NCBI RefSeq assembly: GCF_011762225.1
Contig: NZ_JAASQI010000011.1
Location: forward strand, 62,001 to 126,000
Source: Pseudochelatococcus lubricantis
GTDB lineage: Bacteria; Pseudomonadota; Alphaproteobacteria; Rhizobiales; Beijerinckiaceae
DNA: 64,000 nucleotides
Direction of reading: 5' to 3'
Position 1 is the stretch's first letter; every line of letters begins with the position of its first letter. This document shows positions 54,567-63,818 of the stretch, piece by piece. Below the pieces are notes generated by a model. It saw only the letters and a program-made list of their open reading frames with translations, did no database searches and had not been told where the DNA came from. Made by a program: the position numbers and the translations under genes.

Positions 54567-55727
54567 GTGAACCTCACCATCAAGGACGTCAGGGTCTGGC
54601 CGGCCTGGATACCCAACAAGATGAAGGTCGGTTCGGTATCGGCGACAGCATCGATTTCCTGTGTCGTGGTCGAAGTGACGACGGAGGAGGGAGTTGCGGG
54701 CCATGGCATAACGTCGATCACGGATGAGGAAGCCGTGGTGGCCGTGCTCGAAGGGCTCGTGGCGCCAAACATCATCGGCCTCGATGCCCTCGATCGCGAA
54801 AAGATTGCCGAAACGCTGTATTGGCTGCTGACCCCGCGCGGGCAGACGGGCTATGCCAGCCACGCCATTTCGGCAATCGATCTGGCGCTCTGGGACATCC
54901 TCGGCAAGGCGGTCGGGCTGCCGTGCTGGCGCTTGCTTGGCGGCGCCCGGCGGAGCGTGCCGCTCTACGTCACCTTCGGCTTCGGCGCGTTCGATCGCGA
55001 ACAACTGGTGGAGGCTGCCCATCACCTGCGTTCCGAGGGGGTTTCGCGCTTCAAGATGGTCGTCGGTCACCACGCGCTGGCCAAGCGGAACAGGGGGGTG
55101 GATATCGACGCTCTCCTCCGGGAGGACGTGGTTCGCGTCCGCCTCGTTCGGGAGGCGATCGGCGAGGACAGCGAACTCTATATCGACGCCAACTGCAGCT
55201 TGAACGAAGGCGCGGCCCGCTGGCTCATCGATTCCCTGCGCGACATCGACATCGCATTCTTCGAGGAACCGGTGCGCGACAACGACCCTGTCCGGATGCG
55301 GGAGTTGCGCCACCGCACGGGCATCCGCATCGCTGCGGGGCAGAACGAGGGGCAACTCTGGCGCTTCGCGTCACTGATCCGCGAGGAGGCGGCCGACGTG
55401 CTGCAGCCCAACGCGGTCATCTGCGGCGGGTTCACGGCGGCCGGGAAGGTTGCCGCGCTGGCGCAGGCCAACAATGTCGATCTCGCCAACGGCGGCGCCT
55501 TTCCGTTTCACAACGGGCATCTGCACGCCGGCCTCGTCAACGGCGGTCTTGTCGAATGGCACCTCGCGGCGGTGGAGATGTGTCGCACGCTGTTTCTCGG
55601 GCTGCCGGAGAAGGAAGGGCAGACGCTCGGCCTTTCCGACAGGCCGGGGCTTGGTTTCGATCTCAACTATGACGCGCTCGAAGACTTCGCGAGGCGTGCC
55701 ACGGCCCATGGACACGGAAAGGGTTGA
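54567..55727 (+). CDS. Enolase-superfamily (mandelate racemase-like) protein
   Basis: A 386-residue barrel enzyme. Metal ligands are the Asp in LYIDANCSLN, the Glu in AFFEEPVRDND and the Glu in AAGQNEGQLW. A histidine in GAFPFHNGHLHAG fits the base on the other face. On the first catalytic strand, FKMVVG stands where mandelate racemase has VKTKIG, so the second lysine is replaced by valine. Members can be racemases, dehydratases or cycloisomerases of hydroxy acids. The GTG at 54567 after AAGGAAGGAGC was chosen over the ATG at 54513. Divergent from tctC, and probably part of the same substituted-malonate or hydroxyacid pathway. Confidence 0.82.
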   Translation: MNLTIKDVRVWPAWIPNKMKVGSVSATASISCVVVEVTTEEGVAGHGITSITDEEAVVAVLEGLVAPNIIGLDALDREKIAETLYWLLTPRGQTGYASHAISAIDLALWDILGKAVGLPCWRLLGGARRSVPLYVTFGFGAFDREQLVEAAHHLRSEGVSRFKMVVGHHALAKRNRGVDIDALLREDVVRVRLVREAIGEDSELYIDANCSLNEGAARWLIDSLRDIDIAFFEEPVRDNDPVRMRELRHRTGIRIAAGQNEGQLWRFASLIREEAADVLQPNAVICGGFTAAGKVAALAQANNVDLANGGAFPFHNGHLHAGLVNGGLVEWHLAAVEMCRTLFLGLPEKEGQTLGLSDRPGLGFDLNYDALEDFARRATAHGHGKG

Positions 55728-55779
55728 AGAGCTGCGTGTTTTTTGACCAAACCTTTCGGAAAGCCCCCGGACGGTATCC

Positions 55780-56334
55780 ATGATAACTGACAGCCTCCGG
55801 GTGGGGCGTGCGAGCGATGAAAGACAAGGTATGCGGGAGACAAACGTTTCAGCCGCTCCTGCGGGAGCAAACGTGGACGCCGGGCAGGAGACATTCGACG
55901 ACGCCATCGACTATGGACTGCTTGACAGCTTCATCGGTTTCCATCTGCGGCTGGCGAACGATCGTACATACGAGAACTTCATCGACCGCCTCGGCGCCGA
56001 CAGTTTGCGGCCGGGGTGCTTTACCATTCTGACATTGATCGCGAATAATCCCGGCATCACCCAGATCATGATTTCGCGGGTGGCCGGCCGCGACAAGTCC
56101 AGTGTCGCCAAGATCCTGCGCTATATGGAGGATGAGGGGCTGATCCGGCGCGTGCGGCTTGATGACGACCGCCGCGCCTATGCCAGCTATGTCACCGAAG
56201 CCGGTGCCGAACTCAATGCGCGCCTTGCCGAGAAGGCGCGCATACAAAGCGCGCATCTCAGGTCGATTCTCGGGCCGGAGCGCGAGGCGGCCCTGCTCAG
56301 GACGCTGAAGGACCTCATCACCGCGCTGGCGTAG
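55780..56334 (+). CDS. MarR-family transcriptional regulator
   Basis: A 184-residue MarR-type protein with recognition segment QIMISRVAGRDKSSVAKILR and wing EDEGLIRRVRLDDDRRAYAS. It follows the enolase-superfamily gene by 52 bp on the same strand and probably regulates this catabolic locus. An alternative start lies at residue 18 (55831). Confidence 0.87.
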   Translation: MITDSLRVGRASDERQGMRETNVSAAPAGANVDAGQETFDDAIDYGLLDSFIGFHLRLANDRTYENFIDRLGADSLRPGCFTILTLIANNPGITQIMISRVAGRDKSSVAKILRYMEDEGLIRRVRLDDDRRAYASYVTEAGAELNARLAEKARIQSAHLRSILGPEREAALLRTLKDLITALA

Positions 56335-56353
56335 CGCGTGACCGCAACGGGGC

Positions 56354-56370
56354 GGGCTGCTACGCAGCCC
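56354..56370. terminator. Short hairpin between convergent MarR and LysR genes
   Basis: GGGCTGC-TAC-GCAGCCC, 7 bp, overlapping the stop codon of the LysR gene. It may act as a weak bidirectional terminator, although no T-run is present. Confidence 0.35.
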
Positions 56371-57277
56371 CCTGGGACACCGGCTGGGTCAGGTTTCTCA
56401 CCCAGTTGATGAAACGCTGGCAGGTGGCGGCTTCGTGCGAGGCCGGGTTCGCGAGGACGTGGTACTCGGAACCGACGATGCGGCTGTCTGGCCAGGGCTC
56501 GACGACCTCACCCCGCTCAAGGGCATCGGTTATCAGAAACCGGGGGACGACGAGCGCTCCCCGGCCGGCGAGCATCGCGCCGAGCGCGACATAGAAATGC
56601 GGAAAACGCAGCGCCGGCCTGGCGAGGGATTTCGGCAGGCCGGCATTCTGCAGCCATGCCTGCAGCTCGCCCGGCCGCGTCGCTGCTTCCAGCAGACTGA
56701 TCTTCTTCAATCCGTCCCTGTCGAGCCCACCCGTTTCGGCGAGGAGCCGCGACGAGACCGCCAGCGTCAGCTCCTCCGTGAACAGGTGGCAGGGGGAGAA
56801 TTGCGACGGAATGACGTCTCCCCGCCGGACGGCGACGTCGAAGGGAATTTCGAGCCATTTCTCCGGCGTGTGCGTCGGCCTCACCATGACATCCACCGGC
56901 TGTCCTCCCGAAACGTGAAACTCGGGAAGCCGGGGCACGAGCCATTGCATCGCGAAGGTCGCCGGCGCGATCACCCGCAGCTTGACCGGCGGCGTGGTGC
57001 CCGCGCGCACCTCGTCGAGCACGTCCTGAATCCGGTCGAACGCCTCTCCCAGCACGGCCGCGAGTCGGGCGGTCTCCGGCGTCGGGATCATACCCTTGCG
57101 CTTCTCCGCGAAGAGAGGAGCGCCGAACCATTCCTGCAAATGTGACAATTGTTTGCTGACCGCGCTGTGCGAGACGGAAAGCTCGTCTGCGGCGGAAGTA
57201 ACGCTGCCAGTCCGGATGACGCTTTCGAGGAACAGAAGGGCCTTCAAGGACGGGAGACGGCGCTTCGTTTGTTCCAT
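56360..57277 (-). CDS. LysR-family transcriptional regulator (GcvA-like)
   Basis: A 305-residue LysR protein. The helix-turn-helix region is RTGSVTSAADELSVSHSAVS, and the effector domain includes LTLAVSSRLLAE and AGRGALVVPRFLI. N-terminal LPSLKALLFLESV is the GcvA/AmpR-like pattern. Start at 57277 (MEQTKRRLPSLK), 13 residues inside the longest frame. It is divergent from the phosphodiesterase/ABC operon, which it likely controls. Confidence 0.85.
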   Translation of the reverse strand: MEQTKRRLPSLKALLFLESVIRTGSVTSAADELSVSHSAVSKQLSHLQEWFGAPLFAEKRKGMIPTPETARLAAVLGEAFDRIQDVLDEVRAGTTPPVKLRVIAPATFAMQWLVPRLPEFHVSGGQPVDVMVRPTHTPEKWLEIPFDVAVRRGDVIPSQFSPCHLFTEELTLAVSSRLLAETGGLDRDGLKKISLLEAATRPGELQAWLQNAGLPKSLARPALRFPHFYVALGAMLAGRGALVVPRFLITDALERGEVVEPWPDSRIVGSEYHVLANPASHEAATCQRFINWVRNLTQPVSQGAA

Positions 57278-57516
57278 TAAGTCACATCCTCTCTCCGATA
57301 AAGTCACTGTACACAAAATTTATTATTCATCATAATGCAAATGCTTAAATATTCTTGTCACGAATGCAGAAAAATACTTCTACACCAAGTCCATGACAGT
57401 TTCATGAGGGGGTATGCCTTGTCCATCGAAAACAGCCGATCGCACGCGCCGGCATCCGGTATGACCTTTGCGGACGGGCGTCGCCCGCGCGGAACCGGCC
57501 GCGGGGAGGGTTGACG

Positions 57517-58827
57517 ATGTCGGCGAACAGACGTGCGGTCGTCGTCATCCTCGATGGTCTGCGGCGCGACTTCGTGACGCCGGACGGCACTCCCCATCTG
57601 GCGGCGCTGCGCGCGGGGAGCACCTGGTGCGCCGCTCACCGCTCCGTGTTTCCATCGGTTACGCGCGTCGTCTCCTCCAGCGTCGCGACAGGTTGCCTGC
57701 CTTCCCGCCACAGCCTTGCGGGCAACACGATCGCATTGGAGCAGGATGGCGCGCTGACCCTTTTCGATGCCGGAAAACCCGACTTCATCGGCCACAAGCG
57801 GCGCCTGACCGGCCATGCTCTCGCGGTGCCGACCCTGGCCGAGCGTCTTGAAGCTGCGGGCGGTGTGGCCGTCTTCAGCAACGTGTCGCCGGGCGCCGCC
57901 TATCTGCACGATCCGGACGGCCACGGCCGCGTCTATCACCGCGCCGGGTCCTTCGGCCCGGGGAGGACGCCCGTCGAGGGCGAGGGGGTGCTGGCCATCA
58001 GCCCCGACCTGGACGGGGACGCCGCGATGGCGGAACGCTTCGTCGAAAACGCCTTCGGCGAGAGCGGTCCCGCCTTGGCGCTCGCCTGGTTCGGCCATCC
58101 CGACACCACCCAGCACGCCTTCCCGCTGGGCTCGCCGGAACATCGCGAGGCGCTGCGCCGCGCCGACGCACATGCCGGCAAGGTGATAGCAGCGGTTGCG
58201 AATGCCCGCGCCAAGGGCGAGGACATCCTGCTGGCCGTCGGCTCCGACCATGGTCATCAGACCGTGTCGCACGTGGTCGACATCGACGCCATCCTGATCG
58301 GGGAGGGCCTGAAAGCCGGTCACGGCTCGGCCGATGTCGTGGTCGCCCCCAACGGGACCGCGGCGCTGATCTACGTCGATCCCCGGCATGCCGACGTCCT
58401 GCCGCGTCTTGGCGCATTCCTCGCTGGGTGCGACTGGGTGGGGCGGCTGATCGGGCCGGAAAACTTCGCCGAGCACGGCGTGCCTGCGGGCGGCGGCCTG
58501 GCGTTCGCCATCTCGCTGGCGGCGGATGACGAGGCCAGGAATGCGTTCGGCGTGCCGGGCCTCAGCGTCGCCGCCAGGCCGGCGGAAGGCAAGCCGGACC
58601 GCCTCGGCTGCGGCCAGCACGGCGGCCTCGGCCGCTATGAGCAATCTCCTTTCCTGATCCTCGACGGCGCCGGTTTCGCGCCGGGGGCGGAGATCGCGGA
58701 AACGACGTCGGCCATCGACCTTGCGCCGACCATCCTGACCTTCCTCGGACGCGACGCGAACGGCCTCGACGGCCGTCCGCTGCAGTCGCCGTCCTTATCT
58801 CACGCAACACGGGATATCCACTCATGA
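57517..58827 (+). CDS. Alkaline phosphatase-superfamily phosphodiesterase-type enzyme
   Basis: A 436-residue two-metal enzyme of the nucleotide pyrophosphatase/phosphodiesterase branch. D13 in VVVILDGLRRDF and the nucleophile T49 in SVFPSVTRV are typical. Further metal ligands are in AWFGHPDTTQHAF, AVGSDHGHQTV and GCGQHGGLGRYEQ. No signal peptide is present, so it should act in the cytoplasm on something the adjacent ABC system imports. Phosphonate hydrolases, such as for phosphonoacetate, are related and cannot be excluded. The ATG at 57517 follows GGGGAGGG. Its stop overlaps the next ATG by 4 bases. Confidence 0.8.
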   Translation: MSANRRAVVVILDGLRRDFVTPDGTPHLAALRAGSTWCAAHRSVFPSVTRVVSSSVATGCLPSRHSLAGNTIALEQDGALTLFDAGKPDFIGHKRRLTGHALAVPTLAERLEAAGGVAVFSNVSPGAAYLHDPDGHGRVYHRAGSFGPGRTPVEGEGVLAISPDLDGDAAMAERFVENAFGESGPALALAWFGHPDTTQHAFPLGSPEHREALRRADAHAGKVIAAVANARAKGEDILLAVGSDHGHQTVSHVVDIDAILIGEGLKAGHGSADVVVAPNGTAALIYVDPRHADVLPRLGAFLAGCDWVGRLIGPENFAEHGVPAGGGLAFAISLAADDEARNAFGVPGLSVAARPAEGKPDRLGCGQHGGLGRYEQSPFLILDGAGFAPGAEIAETTSAIDLAPTILTFLGRDANGLDGRPLQSPSLSHATRDIHS

Positions 58828-60362
58828 CCAGCTTCGTAACCAGCCGCCGCGGACTCCTCGCCGGCGCTGCCACTCTTGCCGGGGCGCTGACGGTCCTGCC
58901 CGTCCGGGTGCTCGCCCAGAACGCGCGCAAGGGCGTTCTGAAATATGCGACGCTCGGCCTCGATACTTCCGATCCGCATCGCCACACCGGCAGCATCGCG
59001 GTGCAGCAGAGCTATGTCGAGGCGCTGACCTCGATCGCGGCCAACGGCGCGGTGGAGCCCTTCCTGGCCGAGTCCTTCGCCGTGTCGCCCGATGGGCTGA
59101 CCTACACGTTCCGCCTGCGCGAGGGCGTGCGCTTCCACAACGGCGATCTCCTGACGGCGCGCGACGTGGCCGCCAATTTCGAGCGCGTCAAGAGCAAGGT
59201 GAAGGGCGGCTGGCTCGTGTCCGCGCTTCAGCAGGTATCGAAACTCGAAACGCCCGACGACAGGACCGTCGTGGTCACGCTCGACGAGCCCTTTGCTCCC
59301 TTCCTCAACCTGCTTTCCGAGCTGTGGATACTGTCGCCGAAATCCGCGGGTTGGGACGAGACGATCTCGTTGCCCATCGGCACCGGGCCCTTCACCTTCG
59401 GCGACTGGCAGCCGAAAGTGAAGCTCGTCACCCCTGCCTTCGCCGACTACTGGAAGGCCGGCGCGCCGCGTGTGGAAGCGGTCGAGTTCGACCTGCGCGA
59501 CGGCATCGACAAGAGTCTTGCCCTGCGCGCCGGTGACCTGCACATCGTCAGCGTCGATCTGCAGGCGGCGCAGGATCTGCAGAAGGCGGGTGTTGCCGAA
59601 ATCTCCGGGCTCAAGGACACGGCGTGGTACTTTGCCGCCTTCAACAACCGCAAGCCGCGCAAGCCCTTCGACGATATCAGGGTTCGCCGTGCCCTCATGC
59701 ATGCGGTCGACAAGGCGGCCGTGATGAACTTTGTCGGCGGCGACAAGAGCATTGTCACCAACCAGCTGGTCGCCTCCGGCAACATCTATTTCGACCAAGC
59801 CCTCCATGACGCGGACGAGTTCCGCAAGCCCGATCTCGATCAGGCCCGCAAGCTGCTCGCCGAAGCTGGCGTGACGCCGGAGGATCACACCATCGAGTTC
59901 GTTTCCTGGCAGGAAACCCACCCCCAGATCGTGGTGCAGATGGTGCGCAAGCTGGGCTTCAAGGTGAACCATGTCGCGCTCGACGATATCGGCACGCAGA
60001 AGCGGCTCGGCCAATACGACTGGGATATGAGCGTCACGAATTCAGGGCCGCGCTCCGATATCTTCCTGCGTTTCGTCCGCCTGATGAGCGACGGCCCGAA
60101 CCCGGTGCTCTGGGGCGGCATTCAGGACCCGGAACTCGATAGCCTCATCAAACAGGCCGTCCGGGAGCCCGACAGCGACAAGCGCAAGGAGTTCTACCTC
60201 CAGGCATTTCGGCGCACCATGGAGAAGGGCTATTTCTTCGTCCTCGGTCATGCGCCGGACTTCATCGCCATCCGCAATGGCATCAAGGGCTATGACCCCG
60301 GCTTCACCTGGGCCTGCCATTGGGCGAGCGGCGGCGTCGCCGTCACCGCGATCGACGCCTGA
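58824..60362 (+). CDS. ABC transporter substrate-binding protein, dipeptide/oligopeptide type
   Basis: A 512-residue SBP_bac_5-type protein with a Tat-like signal (SRRGLLAGAATLAGALTVLP, cleavage after VLA). Family blocks are EPFLAESFAVSPDGLTYTFR, LREGVRFHNGDLLTARDV and LPIGTGPFTFGDW, and later KPFDDIRVRRALMHAVDK. These proteins bind peptides, glycerophosphodiesters, nickel or other solutes. The neighbouring phosphodiesterase suggests a phosphorylated or phosphonate ligand, which is an inference. Confidence 0.88.
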   Translation: MTSFVTSRRGLLAGAATLAGALTVLPVRVLAQNARKGVLKYATLGLDTSDPHRHTGSIAVQQSYVEALTSIAANGAVEPFLAESFAVSPDGLTYTFRLREGVRFHNGDLLTARDVAANFERVKSKVKGGWLVSALQQVSKLETPDDRTVVVTLDEPFAPFLNLLSELWILSPKSAGWDETISLPIGTGPFTFGDWQPKVKLVTPAFADYWKAGAPRVEAVEFDLRDGIDKSLALRAGDLHIVSVDLQAAQDLQKAGVAEISGLKDTAWYFAAFNNRKPRKPFDDIRVRRALMHAVDKAAVMNFVGGDKSIVTNQLVASGNIYFDQALHDADEFRKPDLDQARKLLAEAGVTPEDHTIEFVSWQETHPQIVVQMVRKLGFKVNHVALDDIGTQKRLGQYDWDMSVTNSGPRSDIFLRFVRLMSDGPNPVLWGGIQDPELDSLIKQAVREPDSDKRKEFYLQAFRRTMEKGYFFVLGHAPDFIAIRNGIKGYDPGFTWACHWASGGVAVTAIDA

Positions 60363-61297
60363 TGTCCGCCAGACCGATCGCCATGATGCCCGCCGGACGG
60401 CGGGCATCGTTCCTGCGGCGGCACTGCCCGGCGGGAATATGCCTTCCGGCCGCCATCGTGCTGCTGCTGGCGGCAGCCGGCCTCGCAGCTCCCTGGCTGA
60501 CGGCGCATTCGCCTCTCGATCAGGATCTGCTGCAGCTCAACAAGGGGCCGGGCGCCGGGTTTCCGCTCGGCACCGACCATCTGGGGCGTGATATTCTGTC
60601 GCGCCTGCTTTACGGCGCGCGTTCCACGCTGGCGGTCTCCGCGCTCGGCACCGTCATCGCGTTCGCGGCCGGTGCCGGCCTCGGGCTGCTGGCGCTCACT
60701 CTCGGGCACTGGGCGGAGCGCATCCTGTTCGCGGCCATCGACCTGATCCGCGCCCTGCCGGGCACGCTTCTCGCGCTTCTGCTCATCGTCGGTCTCGGCA
60801 GCGGTTCCGGCCCGCTGACGATCGCCCTCGGCGTCTCCTTCGTCCCGGTCGTGGCCTATGTCACGCGCGCCGCTTACCATCGCGAAGCCGCGCGGGACTA
60901 TGTGCTTGCCGCCGCGAGCTTCGGCGGCAACGGGCTTCATATCCTGAGCCGCCATATCCTGCCCAATATCGCCGGCACGCTGATCACGCAGGCCGCGATC
61001 ATCCTGCCGCGCTGCATCGTCACGGAATCGGTGCTGAGCTTCCTCGGCGTCGGTTCCTCGCCCGACGCGCCGACATGGGGCCGCATGATCGCGGATTCGA
61101 GCCGCTTCATCGAGCGCGCGCCGCATGCGATCATGGCGCCTCTCGTCACCCTCGTGCTGCTCACGCTGAGCCTCTCCCTGCTCGGCAACCAGTTGCGCCG
61201 GCGCTTCGATCCGATACGTCAGGAAACGGACGTCCCGGGACCGGCGGCCGACCCCGCGCCCGCCGCCGTCCGGCCTGTTGAAGCAGGAGGCTGCTGA
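60362..61297 (+). CDS. ABC transporter permease, DppC type
   Basis: A 311-residue permease with DppC features: N-terminal helix, then HSPLDQDLLQLNKGPGAGFP, LGTDHLGRDILSRLLYGARS and the ATPase-contact region AARDYVLAAASFGGNGLHIL followed by SRHILPN. One-base overlaps with both neighbours. In contrast to the standard order, the C-type permease gene precedes the B-type. Confidence 0.9.
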   Translation: MSARPIAMMPAGRRASFLRRHCPAGICLPAAIVLLLAAAGLAAPWLTAHSPLDQDLLQLNKGPGAGFPLGTDHLGRDILSRLLYGARSTLAVSALGTVIAFAAGAGLGLLALTLGHWAERILFAAIDLIRALPGTLLALLLIVGLGSGSGPLTIALGVSFVPVVAYVTRAAYHREAARDYVLAAASFGGNGLHILSRHILPNIAGTLITQAAIILPRCIVTESVLSFLGVGSSPDAPTWGRMIADSSRFIERAPHAIMAPLVTLVLLTLSLSLLGNQLRRRFDPIRQETDVPGPAADPAPAAVRPVEAGGC

Positions 61298-62205
61298 TGG
61301 CGCGCGTTCTTTCCGTCCTCGGCACCCTGCTGCGGGGCCTCGTGCAGTGCGCCTGCATCGTGATGCTGACCTTTCTGCTCTGCCGTGTGATGCCGGGCGA
61401 CGTCGTCGACGTGCTGGGCCTCGAAGGGGGCCTCACCGCCGAACAGCAGGCGCAGATGCGCCACGACCTCGGTCTCGACCAACCGCTCGCCGTGCAGTTC
61501 GGAGACTGGGTCACCCATGCCGTTGCTGGCGATTTCGGGCGCTCGATCCGTTTCGACCGGCCGGTGATGGATATGCTGGCGACGGCAGTGCCGGTGACGC
61601 TGAGGCTGACGGTGCTGAGCTTCGCCTTCGGCCTCACGCTGGCGCTTGTTCTGGCGCTGGCGGCGACGGCGCGGCCGTCCCGTCTGTTCGATGTGCTGAT
61701 CGACGGCGTCAACATCTGGTCTATCGCCGTGCCAACCTTTTGCGCCGGCGTCATCGCGATCCTCGTCTTCTCGATCTGGCTCGGCTGGCTGCCGGTCATC
61801 GGGGGGCTGCTGGCGCCCGTCCTGATCATCGGCCTCGACAACGCCGGCCAGATCGTCAAGCAGTTGCGGGAAGAGCTGAAGGAGGCCGTCACGCTGCCGC
61901 ACGTGCGCACGGCGCGCGCCAAGGGGCTGTCGCCGTGGCGGGTGTCCGTCTTCCACGTGATGCCCGCGACGATGGGCGTCGTGCTGGCGCTGTCGGGCCT
62001 CGTGCTCGGCAGCCTCGTCGCCGGCTCGCTGACCATGGAGGTGCTGTTCGCCCTGCCGGGCCTCGGCAGCCTGACGTTGAACGCCATTCACGGGCGGGAT
62101 TATCCCGTCATTCTCGCGGCGGTGACGCTGATCTCGGTCAGCCTCGTGCTCATCAACACCACGATGGACGTGCTGCACCGCCTTGTCGATCCGAGGCTCG
62201 CATGA
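61297..62205 (+). CDS. ABC transporter permease, DppB type
   Basis: A 302-residue permease with about six helices. DppB features are TFLLCRVMPGDVVDVL, LGLDQPLAVQFGDWVTHAVA, RTARAKGLSPWRVSVFHVMP and LFALPGLGSLTLNAIHGRDY. Its start overlaps the preceding stop by one base. Confidence 0.9.
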   Translation: MARVLSVLGTLLRGLVQCACIVMLTFLLCRVMPGDVVDVLGLEGGLTAEQQAQMRHDLGLDQPLAVQFGDWVTHAVAGDFGRSIRFDRPVMDMLATAVPVTLRLTVLSFAFGLTLALVLALAATARPSRLFDVLIDGVNIWSIAVPTFCAGVIAILVFSIWLGWLPVIGGLLAPVLIIGLDNAGQIVKQLREELKEAVTLPHVRTARAKGLSPWRVSVFHVMPATMGVVLALSGLVLGSLVAGSLTMEVLFALPGLGSLTLNAIHGRDYPVILAAVTLISVSLVLINTTMDVLHRLVDPRLA

Positions 62206-63818
62206 CGCACCCTGTTCTCGAACTTCACGACCTCGATATCGCGATTGCCGGCCGGCGGATCGTGCTCGACCTGTCGTTCGCTATCGACAAGGGCGAAACG
62301 CTGGCACTGATCGGCGAATCCGGCTCGGGCAAGTCCATGACCGCGCTGGCGATCATGGGGTTGCTGCCGCCGAATGCGCAGCTCGGCGCCCGTTCGCGCC
62401 TGCTGCTGGACGGCGTCCCGCTGCGGCCCGATGACGAGACGGCGATGCGGGCGCTGCGCGGCCGCAGGATGAGCATGGTCTTTCAGGACCCGATGAGCTG
62501 CCTCAGCCCCTTCATGACCGTCGGCGGCCAGATCGCCGAGGCGATCGACCGCGCGGGCGCGGCCGACCGCACGAGCAGGCGCGAGCGGCTGATCGAACTG
62601 ATCGAGCTTGTCGAGCTGCCCGACCCGCCGTCGATCGTCCGGCGTTTCCCGCATGAGCTGTCCGGCGGGCAGCAGCAGCGCGCGATGCTGGCGATGGCGC
62701 TCGCGGCGGAGCCGAGGCTCCTGATCGCCGACGAGCCGACCAGCGCGCTCGACGCGACCGTGCAGGCAGAAATCCTCGCCCTGCTCAAGCGGCTGCAGGC
62801 GCGGATCGGCAATGCCATGCTGTTCATCACCCACGACCTTGCCGCCGCGGCCGATCTCGCGCAGCAGCTCGTCGTGATGCGCGCGGGCGAGGCCGTGGAG
62901 CAGGGGGCGGCGGGCGCCGTTCTGGCGCATCCGAAGCACGACTATACACGCCGGCTCGTCTCGACGCGGAGCATCCTGAGGGCCGCCCCCGCACCGGCGG
63001 CGGTGACGCGGGGGCAGCCCGCCGTCGAGGTTTCGCAGCTCGCTTACGACTATCCCGTGCGGCGCCTGTTCGCGCGGCCCTGGCGGGCGCTGGACGGTGT
63101 TTCCCTGCGGATCGGGGCGGGCGAGACGCTCGGGATACTCGGCGAATCCGGCTCCGGCAAGTCTACCCTCGCGAAACTCGTCAGCGGCCTGCTCCGGCCG
63201 ACCTCCGGCGAGATCAGCCTGTTCGGCGCGCCGATCGCGCATGCCCGCACTATCGACCGTGACTTGCGCCGGCGCTGCCAGATCATTTTCCAGAACCCGT
63301 ATGGCGCGCTGAATCCGCGCCTCACCATCGAAAGCGCCATGCGCGAGCCACTCGAACTGCTGCGTCTGTCCGGCTCCGGCAGCGCGGAGAAGATCGAGCG
63401 GGCGCTCGCCGACGTCAATCTCGGGCCGGAATACCTGCACCGCTATCCCCACCAGCTCTCCGGCGGCCAGCGCCAGCGCGTCTGCATCGCGCGGGCGCTT
63501 CTTTCGGAACCCGAGCTGCTGATCTGCGACGAGATCGTTTCGGCGCTCGACGCCACGGTGCAGATGCAGGTCCTGCTGATGCTGAAGGAACTGCAGGCCA
63601 CGCGGGGTTTCGCGATGATGTTCGTCGGACACGACATCGAGATCGTGCGCTGGATATCCGACCGCATCGCCGTGATGCATCGGGGGCGGATTGTCGAGCA
63701 GGGCGATGCCGCCGCGATCCTGACCGCGCCGCGGGAGCCCTATACCCGCAAGCTCATCGCCGCGATGCTGCCGCCGCTGCCGGACGTGACCATCACGGAC
63801 GCGACGCAGGTCGCCTGA
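62202..63818 (+). CDS. ABC transporter ATPase, fused DppD-DppF type
   Basis: A 538-residue protein with two ATP-binding domains in tandem. The first has GESGSGKSMT, LSGGQQQRAM and LIADEPTSALDA. The second has GESGSGKSTLAKL, LSGGQRQRV and LICDEIVSALDA, where the usual Pro after Glu is Ile. Between them is the PxxxYTRRL-type oligopeptide transporter linker (HPKHDYTRRLVSTR). It energises the adjacent permeases and starts in a 4-base overlap with the DppB-type gene. Confidence 0.92.
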   Translation: MTHPVLELHDLDIAIAGRRIVLDLSFAIDKGETLALIGESGSGKSMTALAIMGLLPPNAQLGARSRLLLDGVPLRPDDETAMRALRGRRMSMVFQDPMSCLSPFMTVGGQIAEAIDRAGAADRTSRRERLIELIELVELPDPPSIVRRFPHELSGGQQQRAMLAMALAAEPRLLIADEPTSALDATVQAEILALLKRLQARIGNAMLFITHDLAAAADLAQQLVVMRAGEAVEQGAAGAVLAHPKHDYTRRLVSTRSILRAAPAPAAVTRGQPAVEVSQLAYDYPVRRLFARPWRALDGVSLRIGAGETLGILGESGSGKSTLAKLVSGLLRPTSGEISLFGAPIAHARTIDRDLRRRCQIIFQNPYGALNPRLTIESAMREPLELLRLSGSGSAEKIERALADVNLGPEYLHRYPHQLSGGQRQRVCIARALLSEPELLICDEIVSALDATVQMQVLLMLKELQATRGFAMMFVGHDIEIVRWISDRIAVMHRGRIVEQGDAAAILTAPREPYTRKLIAAMLPPLPDVTITDATQVA

